NCBI GenBank assembly: GCA_011800155.1
Contig: CM022374.1
Coordinates: 124,001 to 188,000 of the forward strand
DNA length: 64,000 bases
Origin: Flammulina velutipes
Taxonomy: Eukaryota; Basidiomycota; Agaricomycetes; Agaricales; Physalacriaceae
Direction: 5' to 3'
Shown: positions 33,415 through 44,707 of the stretch, in pieces
Layout of the letters: every line of letters begins with the position of its first letter
Position numbering within the stretch: the stretch's first letter is position 1
Notes under the pieces: model-generated
What the model saw: only the letters and a program-made list of their open reading frames with translations
Databases searched by the model: none
Told to the model about the DNA's origin: nothing
Program-made: the position numbers and the translations under genes

Positions 33415-34031
33415 ATGTCAGACAACACCGTTGCTAAGCAAGCCACTGGTGAGCTCGCCCCTCTCTGCTACTTCTCGACAGCGCTCATGATATATTGAAC
33501 AGAGGCGCCTTTCTACCTCGACGACCCCTTCATCAGCCCGAGTGCCTATGTCAACTCCAGTGCACCGTGGGTTGCTGGGCGGGCCTACAGTACCGTTCCT
33601 CGCGAGCCTTTGCGCCCCACCTTGTTTCCACGCACAGCCTTCAATGGCAACAAATTTCATTTTTACTGTGTTATTCGCGGCGCCTACACTGGTATTCTCA
33701 TCGACGGGTATTTCGCTTTACTTTGTCCTTTCGTCTGCGCTGCTCACCCTCTTCCAGTCAGCAGGCTGTCAACTTCACCCAAGGCTACCCCAGAGCCTAT
33801 ATGGTGAAGGTCAAGAGTCAAGCAGAAGCCCTTCGGTTGTACAACACCAGCTTGAAGGCCAATGATGTTGAAGTTGTTCGTCACGCTCCGCATGTTGTTC
33901 GGTAGGTACTCTAGCGCACGCTGGAGCTCCCGATCACTGACATCGATTTTTCCAGCTCCCTTAGGAACCCATGGGCCATTATTTGCATCCTCATGCTCGT
34001 CACGTTCGTTGTAGTTTCGTATAGGCTTTAG
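33415..34031 (+). CDS. Small cargo protein: viroplasmin-like domain plus C-terminal membrane anchor
   Basis: Four exons (33415–33448, 33503–33707, 33758–33901, 33956–34031) give 152 residues. The middle part (KFHFYCVIRGAYTGIL … GYPRAYMVKVKSQAEALRLYN) matches the RNase H1 N-terminal/viroplasmin pattern well: F-Y-x-V-x2-G-x3-G-I, then GYP-x-A, then S-x2-E-A. The last exon adds RNPWAIICILMLVTFVVV and a short basic tail, a hydrophobic segment suited to a tail anchor. A membrane-anchored version of this fold is unusual. An in-frame ATG at 33307 could extend the N-terminus by 36 residues, but that stretch contains a TATA-like sequence and reads like leader. Confidence 0.7.
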
Positions 34032-34120
34032 TTCTCGGGATTATACCCGTGTTTGTTTGTATGCGCTTGACTAAAATTCGATGCCATGTTTCCTCCATCC
34101 CTTGTCTTCCCACCACCACC

Positions 34121-35055
34121 ATGAGTCCTCTCAATACGAATCCTACCTCCGTCAAACAATCTCCCACCTCGTTGTCGACAGTGTCGACTCCTACACTGAT
34201 TCCCCCGCAGTCCGACGAACTCGTCATTGTCGTCGACGACGACGACGACGACGAAATCAACAAACTGGCCAAACGTATTGACAGGTTGACTGTTTATTCG
34301 GTCGGTGGATCGCAAACGACCTCCTACTGGTATGTCTACGCTGTCCGACTCACAGTATACTCCGGCTCAACTTGTTCTCCTCATTGTAGGTCTACCGGGG
34401 CAGCTGCCCAACGCAATGGAAGCCCCGTTAAGGCAGAGGGCACTCGAATCAGATACCATCTGAAGCCCACGGCCTGGGTTGTCTATATCGGTATTGTGCC
34501 TGGGGTTTACCACCGCTGGTAAGCGTCCGGTACGGAATATTCCTTCGCCACAGATGACTCACTGCCTAGATCAGGGTTGATGCTGAGAATCAGGTGCTCA
34601 GACAGTCTCGTACAATCGTTATCAGCTACCATTCCCGCCATGCCGCGGCCAGGGCCTTCGCCTTTGCTCAGTCCAAGGATTGGGTAGCTTCCACTCTCGA
34701 TACTGAGCACCCTCTCATTCGTCCGAGGCCAGTGTATCGCCTTAGCCTCACCCGGCCCAAGGTGCACTTTCTTTCCTCCTCGACGCCTATTGGTACAGGT
34801 CTGTCCCGCCCTGCCTGGTACGTTGTCTATGTTGGAATTAGACCCGGTGTGTACGATAATTTGTGAGTATTTCCTTCTATGTCTTATCGTGAGAACTCCC
34901 GTCTCACCTCTACGCACAGCCTGCAGGTATCAATGAATGTGACTGGCATTCCCGACTCGTCCCATGATGCTACCAATACGCGTGAGGATGCAGTTAAATT
35001 GTATATGCGGGCCCATGGACTGGGGGAGATCGGAACGTGTACTGCTATTGAATAG
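34121..35055 (+). CDS. Cargo protein with SUMO-interaction-like motif and two viroplasmin-like domains
   Basis: Four exons (34121–34329, 34390–34518, 34575–34862, 34920–35055) give 253 residues. The second intron must use the second of two AGs (34574) to avoid a stop. Near the N-terminus ELVIVVDDDDDDE is a strong SUMO-interaction-like motif. Two copies of the RNase H1 N-terminal-like pattern follow: WVVYIGIVPGVYHRW … SRHAAARAF (about residues 108–155) and WYVVYVGIRPGVYDNF … TREDAVKLYMRAHG (about residues 195–245). Both keep G-I/R-x-P-G-V-Y and the later helix. Binding to RNA:DNA hybrid or DNA is inferred from the fold. The gene is 90 bp after the preceding cargo gene and co-oriented with the four genes after it. 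Confidence 0.75.
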
Positions 35056-35426
35056 TCTATGAAATCTAAATGTCTCTTTTCCTTGAATTTGTCGTCCGAC
35101 TGTAAGTGCGCCACTCCACCAGCTGCAATCCGGATCCCGCACCGATGTCCCGAATCTGTGTCGGGACTTATCCAGTCTATTGTAGATGAAGCACTCATTC
35201 AAAATGTCTATAAGCTGCACTAGTATGAGTCTATAGCATATAAAAACCTATTCCTGGTGTCGCACGGCCCGTATATACAAAAAAAATAAAAGTCTGAAAA
35301 ATCAACCAAGGGAGGTATGATTTCATACTACAATCTTACCTTTGACCTTCATCACCTATTAATTGTTATTCTTTCGACGGCCCGGGGGGGCTCACAGCTT
35401 CTTTGGTTCGGAGTTCTATCCTTCTT

Positions 35427-36054
35427 ATGGGCAGAAAGAAGCTATATTCCACGCCCGAAGCAAGACAAGAGGCTCGCGCGCGTAGTCAGGCTACACATTA
35501 TGCAAAGTGCGTCAACTCCATCTTCGACTTCTTCTGGCTCACGACATGTTTTAGGAACAAGTCTAAGATCTTACTCAGATGCAAGGAACGCTATCGCGCG
35601 CGGAGATTCGACCAATGTACCGTCGAGATATCGGACATTTCTAGCAATACCAACGGGTGCGTCCTCAACTGTCTCTGCTGCCTTCCCTTTCCACTTACCG
35701 ACATGCAGCCCCATTATAGGACATTCCTCTGCTGCAGAACTCGACATAGCAGAAATCCAAAGCATATTGGCGCAGCTCGAAACATATCTAGGCCCCGGGG
35801 GTTTAACTGCCTTCGGAGCCGCACTAGCAGAAGAGGTTCACCAAGACAACTCTTTGGACGCCTCTGACAAGCTACTCGACGAGATGGAAACTCTTCGTGA
35901 CCTTAGGGACAGGGCCCGCGACATTTGCGTCAGGATATGGGAACGCGACGGCGCGACAAAGATTTGGGAGAAAAGTCGACAGTGTTTACGTCCCTTCCAG
36001 GAAGCATTGGATATTGTCGATAATCTCTACGATCGCACACTCAGTCTATCTTAG
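35427..36054 (+). CDS. Small cargo protein with basic N-terminal GRxxLYxT motif
   Basis: Three exons (35427–35506, 35555–35656, 35709–36054) give 175 residues. The N-terminus MGRKKLYSTPEARQEARARS plus the downstream KERYRARR resembles the N-terminus of the cargo gene at 29025–28303, pointing to a shared DNA-binding-type module. The C-terminal two thirds are helical and acidic (AELDIAEIQSILAQLETYLG, DKLLDEMETLRDLRDRARD) and probably form a coiled coil or helical bundle. No enzyme motif. The frame changes at each intron, so the model depends on the splice sites, all GT/AG with 48–52-nt introns. Confidence 0.7.
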
Positions 36055-36225
36055 CTTCTGTCGAGCGAAGACGAGAACACTATTGTTTACAGAGGCTCAA
36101 TATCATCTCACTTCCTCATCGCCTCTATACAGGACTGATCATCTATGGCCCTCCTTGATTGCGGTAACTTCCCTTTCTGGTCATGCATGTGCCTGCCTAC
36201 CGTCTGTTCTTGCCCTCTAACACCC

Positions 36226-36942
36226 ATGAGCAGTCTTGAGCCCCAGCCTCTGTCATCGCCCGAGCTCGCACCCACTGCATTCCCGACTCCACCAGAGTTG
36301 CCCAAGAAAAATATTCGTCGCACTGCACGTATGTCGACGGGGGGGAAGCGACCGACTCCCAAAAGCAGCCTCATCCTACGCAGCAATACCTCCCCCACGC
36401 GCCAGCAGCTGCTTGACTTCCCTACGAGACAGCGCTTGGCAAAGGAAGGTAGCGCGTATGTCCTTCCTCCACTGTTCACCTCACCTGTTCTGACCTTTTT
36501 CACGTAGTAAAATTCTTCACCGAATGCGGCTCCTTCGTCGTCCCCTACGTGCCTACCAGTTGGGAACTGCTCAAAAGTATCTGAGTACGTCCAATATCGC
36601 CTCGTTAATTATTATTATTGAATTTCCCTTCCATTTACAGACAACGGCTTTGACACTGCATACGTCGAGACGTCGTGGATTGAACATCCTGAAGCCGACT
36701 TCAAGAGAGACTCAGTTAACAACTTTCTCAAGGATGTCGGCCTTTTTGCTTACTGCGCACAATTCGAGGCCATGGGTATCGTTACGGGCGACGACCTCCT
36801 CAAGCTGTCCCTAGAATTGAGAAACCCGGATAACCGAGTCAAGATCAAGGATGCTCTCTCATTGGACGGGCCCGCATGGCAAGGGTTTCGCTTGAGGCTT
36901 TTCGCTTTTGCCCGTCCTGTTGTGTTGGAAATTGAAGGCTAG
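36226..36942 (+). CDS. Small cargo protein with SAM-like helical domain
   Basis: Exons 36226–36448, 36508–36576 and 36641–36942 give 197 residues. The first 70 residues are proline/threonine-rich and basic (disordered). The C-terminal part (SVNNFLKDVGLFAYCAQFEA then GIVTGDDLLKLSLE) follows the spacing of a SAM domain: W/F-L-x3-G-L-x2-Y-x3-F-x2-x-G-I-x4-L-L-x-L. SAM domains polymerise or bind RNA. The assignment is by pattern only. An upstream in-frame ATG at 36145 exists; the start at 36226 was chosen because the preceding segment is not protein-like. Confidence 0.65.
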
Positions 36943-37200
36943 GAACTGTTGTTAGGAAACATCCCCGTGTTTTGGAAGGGTCGTAATTGAATAGCGCAAT
37001 GTCATTTTTTCCCTCTTCCGTGTCCAAATTAGTGAGTCTCGGCGTCTTTTTCAGATCCCAATCTCAATGCAGAGCAGATTTCAGATGGAAATCAAACGAC
37101 GGATGCCATAAGCAGCGACACCCCGCGTCCACGTTGGCATCCGGGGTCTATGAATGACTTCTCTCGTCTTTTTCCCTCACCTCTTTCCGTCCCCCCCACC

Positions 37201-37985
37201 ATGAAACCTGAGATTAAGTCGTTTTCGAGGTATGAGGAGCTCAGAAGCCCTTCTAAGACTGCCCAGAAGTGAGTGTCCCCCTCTGTTCTCTCTACAGTAC
37301 TTACCATTTTGTTCAACAGGTTACTTATTCGACATTTGTCCCGAAGCCGCTTCGTATTGAAGGTTACAATGTCGCCTGAGGAAGGTAAAACCTCTTTGAC
37401 GTCCGTCAACGCTCGTTGCTTACGAGCTCCAGAGAAAACCAGTGGTTTCGAGCTTCTTGATCTCCTGGAGAGCGTCAAGGGGGGGTTTCTCTACGAACGC
37501 CTGGCCGCTCTCGGTATCACCACCCTCGTTGACCTCAGGCATATCGCAGGATTGACCACTCTGTGGGAATATCGCGACTTGTTGTCCATTGGCATGGGAC
37601 TGTTTCGTTTCGGGCGCAACTGGGCATTTTTGCAGATTTTGTTGAGTCGCTTGCGGAAGGAGGAGCAAGAAAGCATGGGGAATATTACTACTGCTGGTAT
37701 GTTCTTCATATTACTTGGTTTTTCCCTTCTGACACATGCGCTATAGCTATTCTGAAGCACGGCATGTACAGAGACAAGTATCGCTCCCTGAACGACGCTC
37801 TCTGGAAGCCTGAAAAAGCCAAAAAACCCAAGATGGTGGACCTCGACAGCGACACAGAGGTTGCTGCACCCGCCGGACCTGCTCTTGACTTACCAAAATC
37901 GTCTATCGCTCCCAAGGAGGTGGTGCCTCGAGAGGTCATCCGTGTGCGCGCTGCTAATTTGCTTGATTTGCCTCGCTTTCGTTGA
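37201..37985 (+). CDS. Small cargo protein with helical (SAM-like) domain and SUMO-interaction-like motif
   Basis: Exons 37201–37268, 37320–37696 and 37747–37985 give 227 residues. The central part (FLYERLAALGITTLVDLRHI, then DLLSIGMGLFRFGRNWAFLQ and ILLSRLRKEE) has the helix pattern of SAM-type domains. Near the C-terminus PKMVDLDSDTE resembles a SUMO-interacting motif. It is the third cargo protein with such a motif. Same orientation as the four genes upstream of it and the first transposase downstream. Confidence 0.65.
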
Positions 37986-38789
37986 ATATCGGACGTAGTC
38001 TTCCTTCCAATCAGAAATTTTTCGAGCGTGATATCTTCGGTGTGGCGCAATGTGTCTTAAGTAGGTAAGTCACTAGATAAACGGATGAACTAAGCCGATT
38101 TAACGCACCGCAATATATCAGTCACTTACGGCTACAGAAAAAAACATCCCTGAAGTTTGAGGTATGTTACAGTATGCTAATTCCGTAAGTTCAATAAACT
38201 AAATTCTGTGGCGATCTAGGTACAGGACGGTGGAGTGGGCTAGACGGACCAACACTATGGGACCAGCGCGCGTGTCGCTCCACCCAAAAGGTCTTGCGGA
38301 AAAGGATTGTCACGACCCCTTGCATTTTCACAAAGTTGCAATGCCAACTATCACCACACGGGGGAAATCGGGCACAGAGTTCGGGCTGCACTAACACTTA
38401 TAGATGATTACCGTAATTTGCTACACTTGCGAGGGTACGGTAAGGACTACGGTTGGGTACAATGCTTGATTTATTTCAAAATGCAGTAGTAGCAATGCAA
38501 GCCGAGCACTATTTGGTGTTAGCCGGTCTCGTCTACCCCAAGTTTCATGAGCAAGAAGCCGATCTTCATTGTTCTAGAGCAATTTAGGGTAAGCAGGAAT
38601 TGAGGGCTGAGATCTCAGACGACAATAACGAAGATATGTTTTTCGATCTGAAGAAATTGATGCCCCTGATCCGTACCTCGTCCGCTTCCGTCACCATGGA
38701 ATCTCCACCGACCATGCCAGCTCATCCCAAGGCCATAGCTCATCTGTTACGTCCTGTCGTTAACCTCGCATCTCTTCATTCAGATCACC
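37986..38789. other. Spacer between cargo genes and the first transposase
   Basis: No gene is supported. Likely the promoter and 5' leader of the CxC2-type transposase gene. In-frame ATGs upstream of 38790 at about 38697 are followed by a stop before the transposase frame. Confidence 0.4.
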
Positions 38790-41700
38790 ATGTCCAACCT
38801 GCGGCCTGAAAATTCATGGTCTATGCACTGGCGCCCTCCCGAGGAACATCGAATGCGACGTCAATTCGAGCTATTGAACGGCGGACCTGATGACCACAGT
38901 GGACTCGGACGACCCACTGCCCACTCGTATCACCAGTTCCACCAGCCACTTAGTCATGGACCTGCATCGAGAAGTGGCTACCACTTAACTTTTGACGGAG
39001 ACAGTCTGGCGTCTGCCCTCCCAGTCCCGGCAAGGAAACGACGACGGGAACCTCGAGATGTTGATGACACATTTGCCGAAATGGATTTTGATGTTTCTGC
39101 CGGGTACGAGGTTGGCGCGGAGTGCTTAGGTGAACCGCGCAATTATGTTGACCAGACGGGAGACATTTTGGAGGAGGGGAATGGGAAAAGGCGACGTCTT
39201 GCTAGTCATACAGTGCGCTTCATTTTCTTTGTTGGGGAGTACTTTATGCTGACCCAGAGCTAGGATGACCGTATGGGTTCGTTCCTTGCTCTGCGCGAGA
39301 CATTTATCGCAGAATCACTTCGACTGCACGGATTGGGCTACTCCACGTACGAGCGCCAGTGCTCATCTTGCTCCTCAAAACTGGTAACCCAGTCGGAGGC
39401 ACATTGCACCCAAACCGACCCAAATCCGCTATATCGCTGCCGTCGTTGTGGCCAATTTGCGGAATGTGAAAGATGTTGTATTCGCCGCCACCAGCAGTCG
39501 CCGCTTCACCGTATCGAAGTGTGTGCTTCATGTTAATTTCTACTGTATCATACTGAGACAGCGTTAGGTCTGGCAGGAAAACTTTTGGGAACGAACCACC
39601 TTGCGCGCTATTGGACTAGTCTACCAGATTGGACACGCCGGTTTTCCTTGCCTCGTTCCAGAGCCTTCCCCCCGACTCCTGACCATAATGGATACTACGG
39701 GGATTCACATAGTGGATGCCCGGTTCTGCGCATGCGCTCAGTCGCAAGGAGTCACTCATTGGCAACAACTATTTCGTGATGGTTGGTACCCCGCGACTAC
39801 TACAGCCCCTCAATCTTGTGCCACGATGGAACTTCTCGAGCTTTATCGACGACTGAAGGTTATTGCGACTGTCAATGTACGCGATTTTGTTACGACACTG
39901 GAAAATATGACAGACCCGTGGGGTACGGAATGGACGCCAGACCGCTACAAGGAGCTTGGCAATATGAGTCGTCAATTCTCATATCTCGAGCGTGTCCGAC
40001 GATCAGGTGTCTGTCTTGATGAGGGAGGGTTAGATAACGCAGCGGAGGGGAGTCTGGCGGTTGAATGCTGGGCATGTCCCCGTCTTGGCGTAAATATGCC
40101 CGCGAACTGGCAGGACGTGTCACCCAGCTTGCAGTAAGTTTTCTCACTTGATTTCGCCCTTGATTTCAGCTGATATCGTTCAGATATGTATACCGGCGTA
40201 TTCTCTCTGTCGACGCAAACTTTCGTATGAAGAATAAGCTCCGCCATATGGCTCGTCCAGACCCACCTCTCTATTCGGGTTTGGGGGTTCAGGTACCTCA
40301 AGAGATGTACCACAACTGGTTGCGTTCGTATGTAACTGAGGAAGAGGTAATGCATTGTTATATTACTTTGTGTATACTACTCTGACGAATACTCAGGTCT
40401 CGAACTGTGCGGCATTCGCTGCACTTTTGCAAAAGGATACAAAATTTACAACTGGGTTGCGTTGGGCAGGTGTGCTCGGAGTCATCTGTGCGCGTCACGA
40501 AATCCTGCTTGGCTTGGGTGACTTGGAAAAGGGCGAACGGTAGGCATTCTTTGCTATGTCGATGTGGGTTTTCATTGATGAAATGCAACAGATACAAGAA
40601 TACTGATTTCATCCTTTACTGGGTACTGTCACGGATGGGCTTAAAGGCGCTTGCAATCACGTACGACATCGCATGTCAGTACAAGAAACGCTGGAAGGAA
40701 CGAATCGAGGCACTTCCTCGCGCCTTGCGCGAACTTCCAGTTCCAACCGTCACTTGGGGGCTACCTATCTGGCATGGCAAAGGGCATGGGATCCTGTGCG
40801 AAGAGGAGAATTCTCTCAAGTACCAGGCCGGTGTTGGGAAGACCGATGGCGAGGGGCCGGAGCGTTTGTGGTCGGTGCTGAATCCCCTATCGTTCATGAC
40901 GAAGGAGGAACACCATGGCGCGAGGCACGACGATATCGAGGATTTCATTAATATGCATAATCACCGGAAGAATATCTCTATGGGTGAGTCTTTTCCTTCC
41001 ATTTTTTCGTCGTCGTACTAAGAGCTATCTAGGGTATGTTCTGTTGGAGAGGCTCAAGATCGCGTTGGAGGAGCGGGACGCGCAAGTGGCTGCCTTCCTG
41101 GAACTCAACCGCTCCCTCAGCTCGGACTTGAAGAAACAATGGAGGAAATTGGTACAGGATTGGGAGGCAGACAAGGACAACAATGTTTGTCCTTACTCTG
41201 CAACATCTGCGGCGAGTACGTGATCTCGTTTCTCTTCTGAGTAGACTTGTGAACTGACAGTTGTTCTAGATGCGATGTCCGAGGCGCAGGTACGCGCAGA
41301 CCTACATCGTTCTGACGCCGAAGAGGCTGCCAACGACGAGAAAGAGATATTGAGCGGGGATGAAGACATGGAGGATGGATTTCAGTTGGAAGAAATGGAC
41401 GACAGCGACCACGGCCATTCACATACCACTGAAGCCCGAGCACCCCGAGCACTGAAGAAGATGACACAGGCCGCGTTCATCATCTCAGGCTTGCAGATCG
41501 AAGAGGCCCAGTGAGTATATACCTGATTAATTCATAAATCATCACTCTAACATGTTCGTTCATAGGCGTCGACTCCGACGAGACACATCCTCTTTCCCCT
41601 CCCTGACGGTGTCTCGCCAAGGCAAGATCAGCGAAAGACGCACAGCGCTCTCTAAGAAGATCAAGGCGTTTCACAAGCAACAACCGTTTTTCATGCCTGG

Positions 41701-42743
41701 AGTGCAGGCCCTCCGGCAAGCCCAGGACCAATCCCGCCTCAAAAACAACCAGTCCGACGGGTATCCAGAAGATACCAGACTCTACCTTCCGTCAGATGTT
41801 CCCCACACACGGACTATGGGCAGTGTTCGTCTGTTTCAGACAGAGGCTAGGCTGCGTCGCGCTCAGTGCCACGATGCCTTGGAATTGGTTCGTGGGCGAC
41901 TATTGTGCAAGCGACACCTCGTCACATTTCGCAATCTGCACGTCACAGGACAACGCGAGTCAACACGATCGTCCAACCTCATCGCGTCGATGTCAGAGAA
42001 GCTGGAGGAGAGTGTGGCGAAGTATAGGCAGTGTCGTCAAGCACTGGTACACCTGGTAGGGGAGGACAAATGTGGGAATTATCGGGTACTGGAGGATGCT
42101 GACGTGGCGGTATATACCGTATCGGAGTCCGACGCTCATGCGGTGAAGCAGTTGGGTGTGTTGGGTGGGAGGGGGAGTAGGAAGGGAGGCGAGGCAAGTC
42201 GGCGCGAAACCCACACTCGCCAGAAGGACCCCACGGATTCGCGATACACCAGAACATCTTGGATATGGACAGCCGATGGACTACGAGACGACAACGAATA
42301 CTTACATGAATGTACGTTCAGTATATTTTGTGTCGATGTCCTGATTGACTGATTGACTATGTACAGGTGTCCGTATCGAATGGGTGAAGGCACTAGCGCG
42401 CAAGATGCGTTGGACGGAAGAGGTTTACATGGTTGAAGAGGAGATGCGGCGTGTTCTGCGCACGCTAGATTATGAGATACGGAAATGGCGTCATCGAGCA
42501 GACCGTGTTTCGTCGCAGCCTCTACGGCAGGACGAGGCAGGTGGACGGCAAGCATATGGCATGCGTCAGGCGTCTTCACTCAGCCATCTCAAGAAGGCGT
42601 TCGAATTTTTATGGCTTCGTTCGGAACCATCGCGCGGGAAGGAGCGTGGCGTAATGGATGAGGCAGCATTGGCTGCAACGACGGCACTTTTCGACGAGGA
42701 CTTAGCGCAGGCCGCGGTGATTTCCGAGGCGGACCATCAATAG
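38790..42743 (+). CDS. KDZ transposase, CxC2 cysteine-cluster type
   Basis: DDE-type transposase of the Kyakuja–Dileera–Zisupton superfamily, 1162 residues in ten exons: 38790–39212, 39264–39518, 39568–40133, 40184–40346, 40397–40539, 40592–40983, 41033–41215, 41270–41510, 41566–42311, 42367–42743. All junctions are in phase. The CxC2 cysteine cluster spans about residues 170–260 (CSSC from C174, then YRCRRCGQFAECERCCIRRH). The catalytic core has D425 (SVDANFRMK), D542 (TYDIACQYKKRW), the HGKGH box at 578–582 and E607 (GEGPERLW), all present. The C-terminus is charged and helical (IEWVKALARKMRWTEEV), as in other members. It should bind the terminal repeats and cut out the element. The open frame argues for a functional copy. 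Confidence 0.93.
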
Positions 42744-43216
42744 TACCGTAGACTTATGTTCAGACTTAGGTAAATTAAATGGAATGTGGCGTCCGCTGTC
42801 CGACTTTTCTTGAATAAGATCAGATATGGAAACATAGGCGGGATGAGACCATAAGTGGATGGGGCGCGGGCGGCACATTGATACTATATATGGTAATATC
42901 TGACCTCAGATGCATGGGATACAACCCACTGGGATAGATCCTATGAACTACCTATCATTTTTTGGGATACAACCCAGTACTTGTAGAAATTCTACAACCA
43001 CAGGTGAGTAAATGGTGGTCGGCGTCGCAGAGTCAAAGAAGTGAAATCCCAAAAAGGTAATCAAGTCTACGAAGGTGCTTGTCTTTGAATCGGAATTGAT
43101 TAGACTTTTAAGTTGCACCACTTATACAACTACCAGTCATGCCAAGGTAGGTTGGAATATATTCAGTATATAGTGTATATACAAGAACTGAAGTTTGTAA
43201 ATAATGGTAATACAGG
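42744..43216. other. Spacer between converging transposase and TET genes
   Basis: 3' ends of two converging genes. Positions 42913–42996 are an inverted, diverged copy of 29049–29120 (shared GTAGAATTTCT, AATGATAGGTA and ATCCTATCCCAG in opposite orientation). Nothing else recognised. Confidence 0.5.
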
Positions 43217-44707
43217 TCAATCCTTGCTTTCAACTAACAAGTCTTCTAACTTCGAGTATAGTCCAAGACCCATCTCCCACCTAGTGCTCTTCAACTCTTC
43301 TAATCGACGGAATTCTTTGCGATCACGATTATATACTTGCTTGTCAGACCGAAATCCATTGTCTACGTATCGAAAGAGCGCGCCAGCAGCGAACTGTGTA
43401 AAGGAAAGGCGTTCATCGCCCTCAGCGAGATCAACGTTCGAATGGGTGACGGTGGCAGAGGGGATAAGAATCGTCGATGCGTGAGGAAATTCAATGACAA
43501 GTCCAAGCTCCCACAGGACGATGTGCCCACCCAGGTGAGGGCGAAACCCTTTCTTCGCGATAGACGTTATAGCGCACCACCCAAACGGCAGGTTCGCGCT
43601 ATCTCGATGCCACCAGCTAACAACTCTCTTCGACAAGTTGAAGGCCGCGCATGGGAATACTGACTTTTTGTAGTTCCACCCAAGGTGAGGATCGTGGCTA
43701 CGAAGTGCGTCCATGTGCTCTTTATAGTACTGAAAGAGTTTCGGGCTCCAGCGTTGGAACGAGGAGCTAGCAAACGTGGCAAGGCGTTGGATGGATTTGT
43801 TTCCCAGCAATTGTTCGGTAAGATAGGCATGCGTCTTTACGGATAGTCTAATTGGACAAGGGGTGCCCTTGCCGCCAGATATCCCAACGTTATGCGCAAT
43901 GAAAGAGCCGCGGCGGTGAGGAAGTAGCTCGTCTTCAGCCCACACCTCAGCATCTGCTAAAGCCCGCATCCTACTAAATGCCAGATCGGCGTCCCGTACG
44001 TACGAGTCGTCGTTGGGCCTACCGGCCAGGACGGCAAAGATGAAGCCTAGGGAGTCGTATAGAGGCATCGGAACACTGTTGGCCTGTGAGCATCACGTCC
44101 TGCTGCAGGAGCGTTGACTTACATGCCGTCCCACTTAATGAGGCGCAGTCCCATCCCCAAGACGTCTTGCAATGAGTACGTCTTGTTCCAACCGTCGGCT
44201 CGAACACCAGGTTTCGCCATGTATCCACCAAATGCCGCAGGAAGCGCAGCCATGATGATAGACGTTGCAATGCCGGGGGGATCTGAGGACGAGCTCATGA
44301 GTTTGGAGGTGCTGCCTGGAGCAGGGACATGACCGGAGGCCGTGATCTTTGCCTCTCTTTGTCGTGCCCGCTTAGCATGTCGGTAGTTGAATTCACCAGC
44401 AGGCGCTTCACGGCGCTTTCCTTGCGTTGATACGTCAGGTGTCGACGGAGGTATGGGCGAAGTAGATCGCGTTGGTGGGGGGGTGGACGGACGGCTCGCA
44501 GATGATTCTTGCATCATGAGGTGGATGCCTTCCTCCTCGGCAGAGGCAAGGGAGGCGGGGAGGTCGAATGACGCGTGGACGGCGAGAGGCTGAACGACGA
44601 CGCGCTCTTTTGGGGAGGGCGCGTATTCCTTGTTGTTGCGCAACTAGCGCCGAGGTGAGTGGGGTGAAGGATGAAGTACAACCACGTACCTTCCGTAGAA
44701 GCCACAT
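43217..44707 (-). CDS. TET/JBP-family 2-oxoglutarate/Fe(II) dioxygenase
   Basis: Probable oxidase of 5-methylcytosine (or thymine) in DNA, acting in the nucleus. Model: 44707–44690, 44643–44123, 44075–43217, 465 residues. The catalytic double-stranded beta-helix is in the C-terminal half: iron ligands H336 and D338 in WWHRDSANLPFGWC, third ligand H391 in ATVTHSNV, and R402 (DERLSFTQF) placed to bind 2-oxoglutarate. The strand HIVLWELGLVIEFP precedes the third ligand. The N-terminal 150 residues are serine/proline-rich with basic clusters (KRARQREAK). The catalytic part is well supported. The first exon (MWLLRK, 18 nt) is the best in-phase start I found but is uncertain. The gene lies between the two transposase genes, converging with the first and diverging from the second. 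Confidence 0.9.

Noticed and set aside
35317..35760. Single long plus-strand frame 35317–36054 as one exon
   Set aside because: Its first part has a different frame from the GRxxLY start; splicing at 35656/35709 gives a coherent protein, and the unspliced N-terminus is low complexity without an initiation context.
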